In this document: positions 55,754 through 64,000 of the stretch, piece by piece
Position numbering within the stretch: the first letter of the stretch is position 1
Layout: each line of letters begins with the position of its first letter
Origin: Aaosphaeria pasadenensis
Lineage: Eukaryota > Ascomycota > Dothideomycetes > Pleosporales
Direction: 5' to 3'
NCBI GenBank assembly: GCA_022813625.1
Contig: JAKLMB010000049.1
Span: 1-64,000 of the forward strand
DNA: 64,000 bases
The notes under the pieces: generated by a model
What the model was told of the DNA's origin: nothing
What the model saw: the letters and a program-made list of their open reading frames with translations, nothing else
Databases searched by the model: none
Translations under genes and position numbers: made by a program

Positions 55754-56339
55754 GATGACTATGGAAATAGATCAAACGCTGGTGCACAATCCAATTGAGA
55801 GGGATCTGGACAATAACGACGAACGGTTGCTGATGCTTCTAGGATGATTGAATTTGATGGCCAGGGTTAAAGATTGAGAAAGTCGCGAGACGGATTTTTT
55901 GTGCAATTTCTGCCCCGCGTTTACGTCGAGGGCGGGCAGCCCCTCGTCCGATTTCGGCAAGGTTGGGGCCAAGCACTGTGCTATCCATATCAATCGACGC
56001 GCGAAACCATGGGGAGGCGTCCATGCGTCAACTTTCTAAAAAGACCTGGGGTTGATTGCATCATTTTTTTTACCACTTCATTGACCACCAATACGCGAGC
56101 TCAACTTCTCAAAGTGCCAGTCGATTGCCTTCCCCTGTCTCTTTTTAAACGAAGGATACCCTGAGCATCCTATCAACTTAAGTCTAATGCCATTGTGACC
56201 ACCAATCGTCTTACCAAAGCTGAAACTCGGGCCTCGGCTCCGTGGAGCTGTGATTTGAATCCTTTCTTACGTGATTGGTATTGGTTCTTCTGCATTGTGA
56301 TTCCACAATTTCCATAATAGCATACAATTCTGGGGCAAG
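55754..56339. promoter_or_regulatory. Divergent promoter of ADE16/17 and the Nudix gene
   Basis: Bidirectional promoter of 586 bases with no ORF of note. It contains CCAAT-like sites (for example ACCACCAATCG near 56200). I did not find a Gcn4/Cpc1 TGACTC site by eye. Confidence 0.5.
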
Positions 56340-57819
56340 ATGGAGACCGGGACCGAACCGCTTGTTGCGCACCTCAAGAACGTCCTACTTGAGCTTGCAG
56401 CCAATCCATATCCCGAGGTCGCGTGCCCTCCCAATGTCCCTCGAAGAGCTTCCGTAGCTGTCATCCTCCGCATCCAACCCAACTATGCTCACTGGCCCGC
56501 CGTGCATTCAAAGCAGCTCCATACTCCACATGCACATCATGCACAGCAGCGGCGGAGATCCTCGGTAGCGTCCAATTCCGGCCAGAAGCTGTCGTTCAAG
56601 GACATCCTCGATGCGTTCTTCGAACAGGATTGGGTAAAGCATGGCGACCCAGAGATGCTCTTCATCAAGCGTGCTACACGAGTAGGGGATAAATGGAACG
56701 GTCACGTTGCGCTTCCGGGAGGGAAGAGGGACCCGGAAGATGCGGACGACCAGGTCACTGCAATGCGAGAAGCTATGGAAGAGGTTGGCATAGATTTGTC
56801 GTTCTCCCACGCGATAGCGGTCGGAAACTTGCCACAGCGCGTGGTGACGACTTCTTGGGGGAAAGTGCCGTAAGTACATACATTGTCGGGTTGTCTCTTA
56901 CTACCTTACCCAAATGCTCTCTACATGGTGCTGCTAGATCTTTACTCACGTCGCTACAAGATTGATGGTGCTATGTCCCTATGTATACCTCCTCACCTCG
57001 TCCGACTACCCACCGCAACGTCTCCAACCCACCGAAGTAGCTTCCACCCATTGGGTCTCGCTCCGCGCCCTCCTGTCCCCTGCCCTCCGCACCCACGAGT
57101 ACGCCGACGTATCGAACCGCTTAGCCAAGTCCGAACTAGGCATCAAGCGGTGGTTCCTGCAAGCAATGCTGAGCAAAATGATGTTCGCAGCCATACGCCT
57201 CGTCCCGTCGGAAAGCACGTATTGCAGTTCCATTCCGGGGTTCGTGCCGGAGGGACCAGCACCGAACAGTTCGTTAACAGGGAAACTGAAGGAAGTGCTG
57301 GTCGGGCCGGAGGCGGGCTATGAGGCTCGCCCGCCACCGCTACTGCTGTGGGGATTGACGTTGGGGGTCATTTCAGATTTCCTGGAGCACATACCGCCGC
57401 ACAATGCCCTAGAGCTGTGGACTTACCCGACGTTTACGAATTGGGACGTGCGGTTCATAATGTGGGCTATGTCTTACAGGTTCAGGAAACAGAAGGCGAT
57501 TGAGATGGGCACGGTTGACACAGGTGCTACTGAAGAGACCAATGAGTCTGAGATTGCAGAGGATAGAGAAGATAAATCCACGGAGAAAGTCGAAGAGGTT
57601 GAAGAACCGGGAGAAGTGGGAATAGCTGGACTAGGAGTAGGCCGCAATTGGGGCAGGACGGGGAGGGCTAAAATGATTGCAAGAGGAGCAGCTGTGAACT
57701 CGATGTTGGAAGGATACTATCCCATTGTCCGCAAGGCTGTAGCTACGGCTTTGGTCGGAAGGCTAGCGGTCGCGTCGCTTGTGGCAGTCTATGTGTGGAG
57801 AAGATACAGCAGGAACTAG
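56340..57819 (+). CDS. Membrane-anchored Nudix hydrolase, CoA-diphosphatase type
   Basis: Two exons, 56340-56869 and 56961-57819, giving 462 aa; the intron (GTAAGT...AAG) falls inside the Nudix fold. The core is MLFIKRATRVGDKWNGHVAL followed by PGGKRDPEDADDQVTAMREA and MEEVGIDL, the GGKxDPxDxDxxxTAxREAxEExG form seen in NUDT8/Pcd1-like CoA diphosphatases. Its Nudix residues REAMEEVG are intact. These enzymes hydrolyse CoA or related nucleotide diphosphates, but the substrate here is unknown. Residues about 210-310 hold LMVLCPYVYLLTS and unusual insertions. An acidic Glu-rich linker (about 375-405) precedes a C-terminal hydrophobic helix, KAVATALVGRLAVASLVAVY, followed by VWRRYSRN. A tail-anchored topology is likely. 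Confidence 0.85.
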
Positions 57820-59346
57820 GAATCACTTCTATACCTACAGTGTCTATTCAAGAGTGTACTGTCGCCAGTACACAGCCTTCTGCTCTTTATAAAACCTCGC
57901 GAAGGCACTATTGTGGGCATGAAATACTACTCGTAGCAGGGGGCCAGTCCGACGTGCCAACCTTCTATACAATGTGAATAGCATGTGTGACGTATTAGTA
58001 GCATATTCATATGCAGGTACTCAATGAAGTTATCCCCAGCCTTCCGCGAACGTGAAGAACAATGTATTCGGGAGGTTCGTATTCTAAGAATAAGTATAAG
58101 GCTGATTAGTCGAGAAACGAAGCGCATCAATGTGCCTAGGTCGGTGTTACTGATCTATAATACGAGTAGAGAAGAAGGTTGCGTGGGTACTGTGTAGATC
58201 TGGTCGGAGATAATTCTCAGATGGTCTGGGGAAGCTCGGTGGCGACTCGGAATCGCTTCGGTCGCTGCGAGCGAAGTGCGAGAGGACCTTTAAAGGTTGG
58301 CCAAAGCCCATCTACGTCCCATCGCACATTTTGCAAAGGAATTGCAAAATTAACCATGAGATCGATGATATCAGTAATGGAATGAGTCTTAGAAGCTTCC
58401 AATGAAAAGAATATTGATAATCAGGCGTGATGGCCGATGTAAAAGCTGAGCGGCATGCGGCAAGTCCCAGGAGAAGCCGAAGCGGCATTACCTCTGCGGG
58501 TACTACCGTAAGAAACAAAGGGAAGAGTTCCCCCGACGAACATGCGAGAGCGAGAGTACCCCGGCTGTATTATTGTATCATTCGTTACTGTTGGGGTTGG
58601 GTTTCATCGGAGAAGGATTTTTTCTAAGCAATTGGAAGTGGACCCTGCATTGAACAAGGCGCTCTTTTACGAGTATCTCCTTGGAGGCCATGGAACTGTT
58701 CTGTAATTAATTTGATAGACTAATACGGAGTACCATCTTAGTACTTGGTAACAAGAGTGAGTACGTATGTACAAAGAATCAATGCTATTGTCCATATCAC
58801 CGTGGATAGGAAACTACCTACAGTAGATTGGAGCGACAACTCATGCTTGCTTGCAAAAGTTAAAACAACAAAAATAAGAGAATTGGAGAATCTGATCTAT
58901 AGTTTCAAAGCGAATACGAGGTCATTCAATTGTTAAATCTGGCGTGGTGGAGTGATACATTTGCCAGATTGCGCAGGTTTGTGTGATCACTGGTCGCTGT
59001 GGTGGTTCTGCTCCCCCGGCTGCCGCCGAAGAACAGCGAGTGCACCGCTTTGCCTGGATTACGCTGACGGTGCTAGACTGCTTATTACACCCGCACTCCA
59101 GACCATCCTCTCTTTCCTCTGAGCGGGCCGGAAGCTCGGCGACGTCACCATTGCACTTTTCTGTATCGTCCGATCAGGACCTTTGAAAATATAAGATCCC
59201 CCCAAGACCCGCTCTAAGAGATCCTACCCACTACATACGATCTCATTTCCACAAGGCTACACTTGCATTCCTCATCCCCTCCGCCCATCTATCCTACTCG
59301 TAACAACACTATCACAACCCTTCCTATCAACCACATTTGAGCAAAC
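57820..59346. other. Intergenic, upstream of RCF2
   Basis: About 1.5 kb, no gene supported. It holds a TACGGAGTA element (58724-58732). The 200 bases before 59347 are pyrimidine-rich leader. Confidence 0.5.
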
Positions 59347-60263
59347 ATGAAGGTCCTTACCAAAGAAGAAGAACAGGCACATTACAAGTATGTCTGCCAC
59401 ATCTCTACCCGAGCTCCTATCAGCTACATCCTCGAACTGTCATTGATCATATCTCTATAGTGCCACCATCAAGGGCGGATCCATTGCCGGTCTTATCGGT
59501 ACCACAATCGGTGCTGTGGGTGTCATAGGTGCTAGCAGGAAGTTTCCCGCTTTCCGCGCCCTTACCATCCCCTTCCGAACCTTCCTCGTCGCCTCCTCTG
59601 GAACTTTCGTTGGTGAGTCGCACTTCTTCAATTCTCTTATCTAGCAACTGGCCCATCTGACTCTCTGAACTCTAGCCGTCCTCGGCGCCGATCGTGCCTC
59701 CCGTCAATACGACATCGATCACAACCCCGAAAAGCAGCGCGAAATCGCGCGCGAGAAGGAACGCGAGGAGAGACACCTCGCTGGCAAGACCACTCTCGAG
59801 CGCGCAAAGGAATGGGCCGAGGAGAACCGTTACCCTATCATCTTCGGCTGTTGGGTGCTCTCCATGGGTGGATCCTTCATCGCCGTGAACCGCAACAAAT
59901 ATCTCTCTGGCTCCCAGAAACTCGTTCAGGCACGTATGTATGCACAGGGCGCAACACTCGCTGTCTTGCTCGCCTCCTTTGCTTTCGAGACAAGCGACGC
60001 AAAGAGTGGTAAGGGTCGATGGGAGACTATCAAGGTCATCGACCCCAACGACCCCGAGCACAAGCATTTGATCGAGAAGAGGATCCATCACGAGCGCTAC
60101 GCCGGTGAGGATCAATGGAGAGGTATGTTTCAATCATCACGGGGACGATCGCCCCTCAACAATTGCTGCGAATGCTAACGCCAGTTCAGATATGGTTGCG
60201 GCTGAGGAAGCTCGCCTCAACGCCAGGAAAGCTGAGACAAAGGCACAACAAAAGGCCGAATAG
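59347..60263 (+). CDS. RCF2: Respiratory supercomplex factor 2 (HIG1 domain)
   Basis: Four exons, 59347-59387, 59461-59612, 59676-60122 and 60190-60263, giving 237 aa. Rcf2 is an inner mitochondrial membrane protein that associates with cytochrome c oxidase and III-IV supercomplexes. The N-terminal half has MKVLTKEEEQAHYNATIKGG followed by hydrophobic segments (SIAGLIGTTIGAVGVIG, TIPFRTFLVASSGTFVAVLG). A charged linker (REIAREKEREERHLAGKTTL) leads to the HIG1 domain: ERAKEWAEENRYPIIFGCWV, SMGGSFIAVNRNKYLSGSQK and VQARMYAQGATLAVLLASFA. The tail is helical (AAEEARLNARKAETKAQQKA). The domain order and length fit Rcf2 and not the shorter Rcf1. Confidence 0.94.
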
Positions 60264-61214
60264 CCCAGTAGCGAGAACGAGAAGTCTTTCGCACAGTTCT
60301 ACCCTAATTCTTGATCTCTAAAAGTCTTTGTCGCGAACGGCACGCTACTACTCCGACACCTCTCATTTCGAAAACATACGCATAAAACTTTCCCCCTGGT
60401 ATTTCTGGGGAAACCATCATTTCACGGCGTTTTAGCGGGTCCTGGTTGGAATAATGTCCGACTTGTATTTCTAGGCGGTTACACTTCCTTGTTCTTCTTT
60501 CTTTGGGCATTCGATAGGGCTGCATATGTGTAAATCTTTCCAGACGCGTGGGGCTAACCCCGCGTCTCTGTACTGCATGATCGAGGAAATTGCTCTTCCT
60601 GCCACGTCGATTATATATCGCTATATTATGATCTACCTTTAAACGTATCGAATATTAACTGTGAGATTCATTGTGATGGTCAGATTGACTCTTGGATCTA
60701 TACTAATGACCCCACTTAAGCACTCGTTAACACAGATCTTGGGATTTCCCATGTGACAATTGATGTTTCCAAGTTAGAGCTTGGACTGCGTACAGGTTTA
60801 CTAGTATTGAGTATATTCTATTTACCAAGAAAGAAGTGCAAATCACCTTTAATGCTGGAGCCAGTAAACGTTCAAGTAATACCATGCGGGCCTCAGATGT
60901 CTGGGTAATCGCAACGATGCAATGGTTCTAGCACTGAAGCTGTGGCATAGCTACCTACTGTTGCTCGCACAATTGGCTCATATTTGCGTTTCTAGAGTCC
61001 GATGGATAAAATGAAGCATATAGTCCATGCTTACATGGAGTAGACAATTCAATTAATTGTAAACATGTTTGATACCTACACCACAGCGTCGTTACCCAGT
61101 GGTCGTGACAATAGTCGGTTGATCGTTTGGCCGAACCCCCGACCTCCTTCGTCCCGCCGCCAAACCTCCAACACCAACAAGCCAAGGTTCCCCAAACCAC
61201 AACGTCAAGCCAAT
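60264..61214. other. Intergenic between RCF2 and EMC7
   Basis: No gene is supported. The first part is the RCF2 3' region. An inverted GACGCGTGGGGCTAACCCCGCGTC-type hairpin lies near 60542-60566, possibly a stem in the 3' UTR. The remainder is AT-rich. Confidence 0.5.
60542..60566 (+). other. Perfect inverted repeat (hairpin) downstream of RCF2
   Basis: AGACGCGTGGGGCTAACCCCGCGTCT-like sequence pairs GACGCG and GGGG with CCCC and CGCGTC around a short loop. It lies about 280 bases after the RCF2 stop and could form a stable RNA stem. A role in 3' end formation is only a guess. Confidence 0.55.
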
Positions 61215-62059
61215 ATGAAGTGCAGTCTCTTCTCGCTCGCCGGACTGGCATCAACGGCCCTCGGTGCGCGCTTTGCGCTTCATGTACCCAACACACAGCT
61301 CGTCAACCCCTCGACTCTGCCATCTTCCACCCACGCCATCCTCCAGTCTTCAGGCCCGCCTCAGGAAGCATATCTCACACGGTCGAACTCGTTCAACTTT
61401 TACAATGTCTCCGCCGGAAGCTACCTGGTGACCATACATTCCCGCGACGCCCTGTTCGAGCCTCTTCGGATCGACGTCAGCCTAGAGGAAGCTGTGGAAG
61501 GCAGCGGGGAAAAGAAGGAGGTGATCAAGTCGTGGCAGACATTTATCGGCAACGAGTGGGACAACAAGGGCGAGTCCCGCGGAGAAGGCGGCAATGGTGT
61601 CGTATTGGAAGCCCGACTTCTTGGGAAGAAGTACTATTTTCAGGAACGCAGCGGATGTAAGTTGGGTCGACATAGAGAGTGGCGTGTAAGCCTGGACAGA
61701 TTATGCTAACTGACGATCTATTAGTCTCCCCGCTTTCTTTCTTGAAGAACCCAATGATGCTCATGGCATTGTTCTCCATGGTTCTCATCTTCGGTATGCC
61801 GAAGCTCATGGAAAATAGTAAGTACACAGCCGGTATATGGGTTGGGAGTATTACGTCTGACGAATACCTTGTAGTGGATCCTGAGACCCGTGCCGAGTTC
61901 GAAGAGATGCAGAAGCAGAGCCCTCTAGCTTCTGGCGGAGCCGCCAACCCTGCCCAGGCAATGCAGAATTTCGACCTCGCCTCCTGGATGGCCGGCAAGA
62001 CTGAGCCTTCCAACAGCCGCGGCCACAGCCCAGCTCCTCAAGGCAAGAAAAGGGGATGA
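61215..62059 (+). CDS. EMC7: ER membrane protein complex subunit 7
   Basis: Three exons, 61215-61656, 61725-61817 and 61875-62059, giving 239 aa. EMC7 is a lumenal beta-sandwich subunit of the EMC insertase that helps insert tail-anchored and multispanning proteins. The signal peptide is MKCSLFSLAGLASTALG. The beta-domain (DUF2012 type) has TRSNSFNFYNVSAGSYLVTI followed by HSRDALFEPLRIDV. The membrane anchor is FSPLSFLKNPMMLMALFSMV, continued by LIFGMPKLMENMDPETRAEF in the cytosol. The tail ends PAPQGKKRG. The second intron, 57 nt, has no in-frame stop; retaining it would add 19 residues after the membrane segment. Confidence 0.94.
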
Positions 62060-62398
62060 TTGTTCATTGATTGGAGTGTAAAACCAGGTCGAGAGTAGAT
62101 GAGGCTCCTGTTCAACGACCATGGTGTAGCTTTTAATGATTGTTCGTCGATACGTTGGACGGTTACATAGAGATCACATATTATAAACGCCAAATACCTG
62201 TTTGGTTAACCCCGTGCCGCTTTCGCACGGTTGCTAAACTAGAACTGCTATATATTCAATTGGTACCTACTCCGGTATGTTCAGCATACGCATGACGGAT
62301 ATATTGATTTGATCTCCCTATATAATGTCTATCTCAACTCTCGAAATCCATCTCTCAAACCATGGAACGCCCCTTACAAAAGACACGGCAGACAAACA
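62060..62398. other. Intergenic, 3' ends of EMC7 and the LtrA gene
   Basis: Convergent AT-rich gap of 339 bases; nothing recognised. Confidence 0.6.
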
Positions 62399-64000
62399 TT
62401 AAACAGCACCGACCTCACCCTTCCCATCCCTCTTCGCCAGCTCTTCCACCCGCAGCACCTCCCCGGCCTTAACGCTCTCCTCCAACTCCCCCCTCGTGAC
62501 ATTACACCTAGCACTATACCTCCCCTTCGCCCGCCTACACTTCGGATCGAACAGCAGATTCTCGCCCTGACACGTGCTCCCCAGCACATCAGCCACCAAC
62601 ACCGCAACAACCAGCCCCGCCGTCGTCCCCACGAGATCCAAGCTATCCATATGCGCAGTCGGCAACACGATAATGACCGCCGCGACTACGAACCGGAAAA
62701 CGAGACGCACGCGCTTCCCGAGGCGCTGGTTGGGGATAACCTTGTGGATATGCGTCATCGCGATGACGCCCATGCACGCGAGCGCGACGCCCACACCCCC
62801 GCAGAAGAACCACGGCAGCCCGCTCGGGAGGTGGCCCTCGGACCGCTCGACGAAGGTCGGGTAGAGTGTGTCGACGTCGGCGTCGTGGGTGTCGTGTGCG
62901 CGGACGAGGACGCCCAGTGAGGAAGCGCCGAGGACGAAGGACATGATGAACGGGGCGTGGATGGTGATCCAGATCGAGGCGGACCAGACGGAGCGGCGGA
63001 TGGCGTGCGTGTGCAGGTTCCAGGCGTCGATCTCGAAGTAGATCCAGTTGAACGTGAAGGCGAGGATGAGGCCCAGCACGGCTTTTCCGAAGAACGCGTT
63101 GATGCCGAAGCCCACGGAGCTCTGGTAGAGGAGCCCCAGCACGCAGGAGCCGAAGACAAGCGTCACGAAGGCGGCGGTGCGCTCGATGCGGTGCTCGATG
63201 TTGGCGGCGGGCGTGAATTCGAAGGCTTTCTCTCTCGCCCAGCGGATGTAGGTCTGGCCCATCCAGGAGGCGGGTCGTGAGAGGTGGAGCAGGATCGTGG
63301 CGCCGAAGAGGTCGAAGAATATGGCGGGCCAGATTAGGCCTTGCTTGCTGCCTTCTTCGACGTGGATGCTTGCGACCCAGAAGGCGCACGGGATGATGAT
63401 CATGATTGCGTTGCCGATCATGGTCGCGCGCACCATGGGAATCTTCCACGCGAACCAAGAGTACGACGCTGCGACGAAGAGCCGGGATGCGAGATAGAAT
63501 GCGACTAGAGGAGTGTAGGTATGCTCCCAAGCGTCATTGATGTTCGTCGTGAAGCCCAGGAGACAGGTCAGGATGAAGAGCACGGAGAGGCGACGGATGA
63601 GGTCGTCTGCGTCTATCCAACCTATGATGGTCGCGAGATCGGACCAGAACTTCCAGCTCATGATGAAGATGATGACGAAGTGGAGCAGGGACTTCCCCGT
63701 GGGGTGCTCGGCGGCATGGTCTCCGGTGATGGCGATGATTCCCACGTAGAAGAGGTCCACGAACAGTTCGTAGCTGCCGACCTCTTGCGCCTCGCGGGCA
63801 CGCCAGAGGAGCCCCTTGTGGAAATACTGGCGCACGATGGGCCTCTGGTAGAAGCGCATGGTGCTGCCCTGCTTCTGCTCAGCCTCCCACTGATGCCTGT
63901 CGAACGAGCCAGATCCAGAGTCATCAGAGGCGTCATCTTTGGTTCTCAGATGCGCAGAGTAGCCGTACTTTGAGAAGTTGGCGTCGAGTTGGACGGCGTG
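62399..64000 (-). CDS. LtrA-family multispanning membrane protein (partial)
   Basis: Minus strand, open without interruption to the right edge, so the N-terminus lies beyond position 64000; 533 codons are visible. The sequence YELFVDLFYVGIIAITGDHA is the ELFVDLxFV hallmark of the low temperature requirement A family. It is followed by about ten or more hydrophobic segments: VIIFIMSWKFWSDLATIIGW, LFILTCLLGF, AIMIIIPCAFWV, VLGLILAFTFNWIYFEIDAW, PFIMSFVLGASSLGVL and VGVALACMGVIAM. LtrA was named in Listeria for growth at low temperature; fungal homologues are uncharacterised. The visible N-terminal part is hydrophilic, ending HQWEAEQKQGSTMRFYQRPI. No internal intron is needed. The C-terminus is soluble with a NVTRGELEE segment. 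Function and location are unknown. Confidence 0.88.
   Translation of the reverse strand, partial: HAVQLDANFSKYGYSAHLRTKDDASDDSGSGSFDRHQWEAEQKQGSTMRFYQRPIVRQYFHKGLLWRAREAQEVGSYELFVDLFYVGIIAITGDHAAEHPTGKSLLHFVIIFIMSWKFWSDLATIIGWIDADDLIRRLSVLFILTCLLGFTTNINDAWEHTYTPLVAFYLASRLFVAASYSWFAWKIPMVRATMIGNAIMIIIPCAFWVASIHVEEGSKQGLIWPAIFFDLFGATILLHLSRPASWMGQTYIRWAREKAFEFTPAANIEHRIERTAAFVTLVFGSCVLGLLYQSSVGFGINAFFGKAVLGLILAFTFNWIYFEIDAWNLHTHAIRRSVWSASIWITIHAPFIMSFVLGASSLGVLVRAHDTHDADVDTLYPTFVERSEGHLPSGLPWFFCGGVGVALACMGVIAMTHIHKVIPNQRLGKRVRLVFRFVVAAVIIVLPTAHMDSLDLVGTTAGLVVAVLVADVLGSTCQGENLLFDPKCRRAKGRYSARCNVTRGELEESVKAGEVLRVEELAKRDGKGEVGAV

Noticed and set aside
62643..63530. 295-codon minus-strand ORF in another frame of the LtrA gene
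   Set aside because: Arg/His/Pro-rich out-of-frame translation of the same strand as the LtrA gene.

Overview
This window is nuclear DNA from a filamentous ascomycete. The subphylum Pezizomycotina is well supported; the class Dothideomycetes is only my impression from protein style. Most genes are interrupted by short introns of about 50-120 nt, with GTRNGT donors, CTAAC-like branch points and YAG acceptors. Intergenic spaces run from 0.2 to 3 kb and there are no operons. I rebuilt the spliced genes by hand from reading frame, splice sites and protein family. For each listed multi-exon gene the exon lengths sum to a multiple of three. I saw no convincing tRNA, rRNA, transposon or CRISPR array.

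Layout, left to right. 1-162 is an almost pure C homopolymer. It is followed by a SWIRM-domain chromatin protein (958-2115), the CDC50/LEM3 flippase subunit (3350-4933), a secreted M43 metalloprotease (5488-6351), a low-confidence small ORF (8775-9056) and an F-box-like protein with hexapeptide repeats (10169-11932). Next come a six-exon secreted M35-like zinc protease (12595-13757) whose first splice donor sits in a perfect 16-bp tandem duplication, a small membrane protein (14856-15368) and M1 aminopeptidase APE2 (16719/17001-20195). APE2 is tail-to-tail with HEM13 (20642-21976, minus). ATG8 (23406-23875), a 60-residue NCE101-like protein (24849-25123) and TRM9 (26024-27152) follow, with TRM9 tail-to-tail to RCE1 (27345-28502 or 28730, minus).

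The second half holds a serine-rich membrane protein (30641-32941), TIF6/eIF6 (34915-36063), ESS2/Bis1 (36786-38279), a 1159-aa disordered, probably nuclear protein of unknown function (40036-43790, minus) and a four-helix membrane protein with a disordered tail (46946-48298, minus). After these come RAD23 (51499-53000), ADE16/17 (53731-55753, minus) head-to-head with a membrane-anchored Nudix hydrolase (56340-57819), RCF2 (59347-60263), EMC7 (61215-62059) and an LtrA-family membrane protein that runs off the right edge (62399-64000, minus).

The gene set is mainly housekeeping: autophagy, heme and purine synthesis, ribosome biogenesis, proteasome shuttling, ER membrane insertion, CAAX processing, respiratory supercomplexes and lipid flipping. 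Two secreted zinc proteases of different families lie among them. I see no biosynthetic or defence cluster. The most interesting signals are the duplicated splice donor, an in-frame retainable intron in EMC7, several short motifs repeated across intergenic DNA, and two proteins of unknown function with clear architecture.
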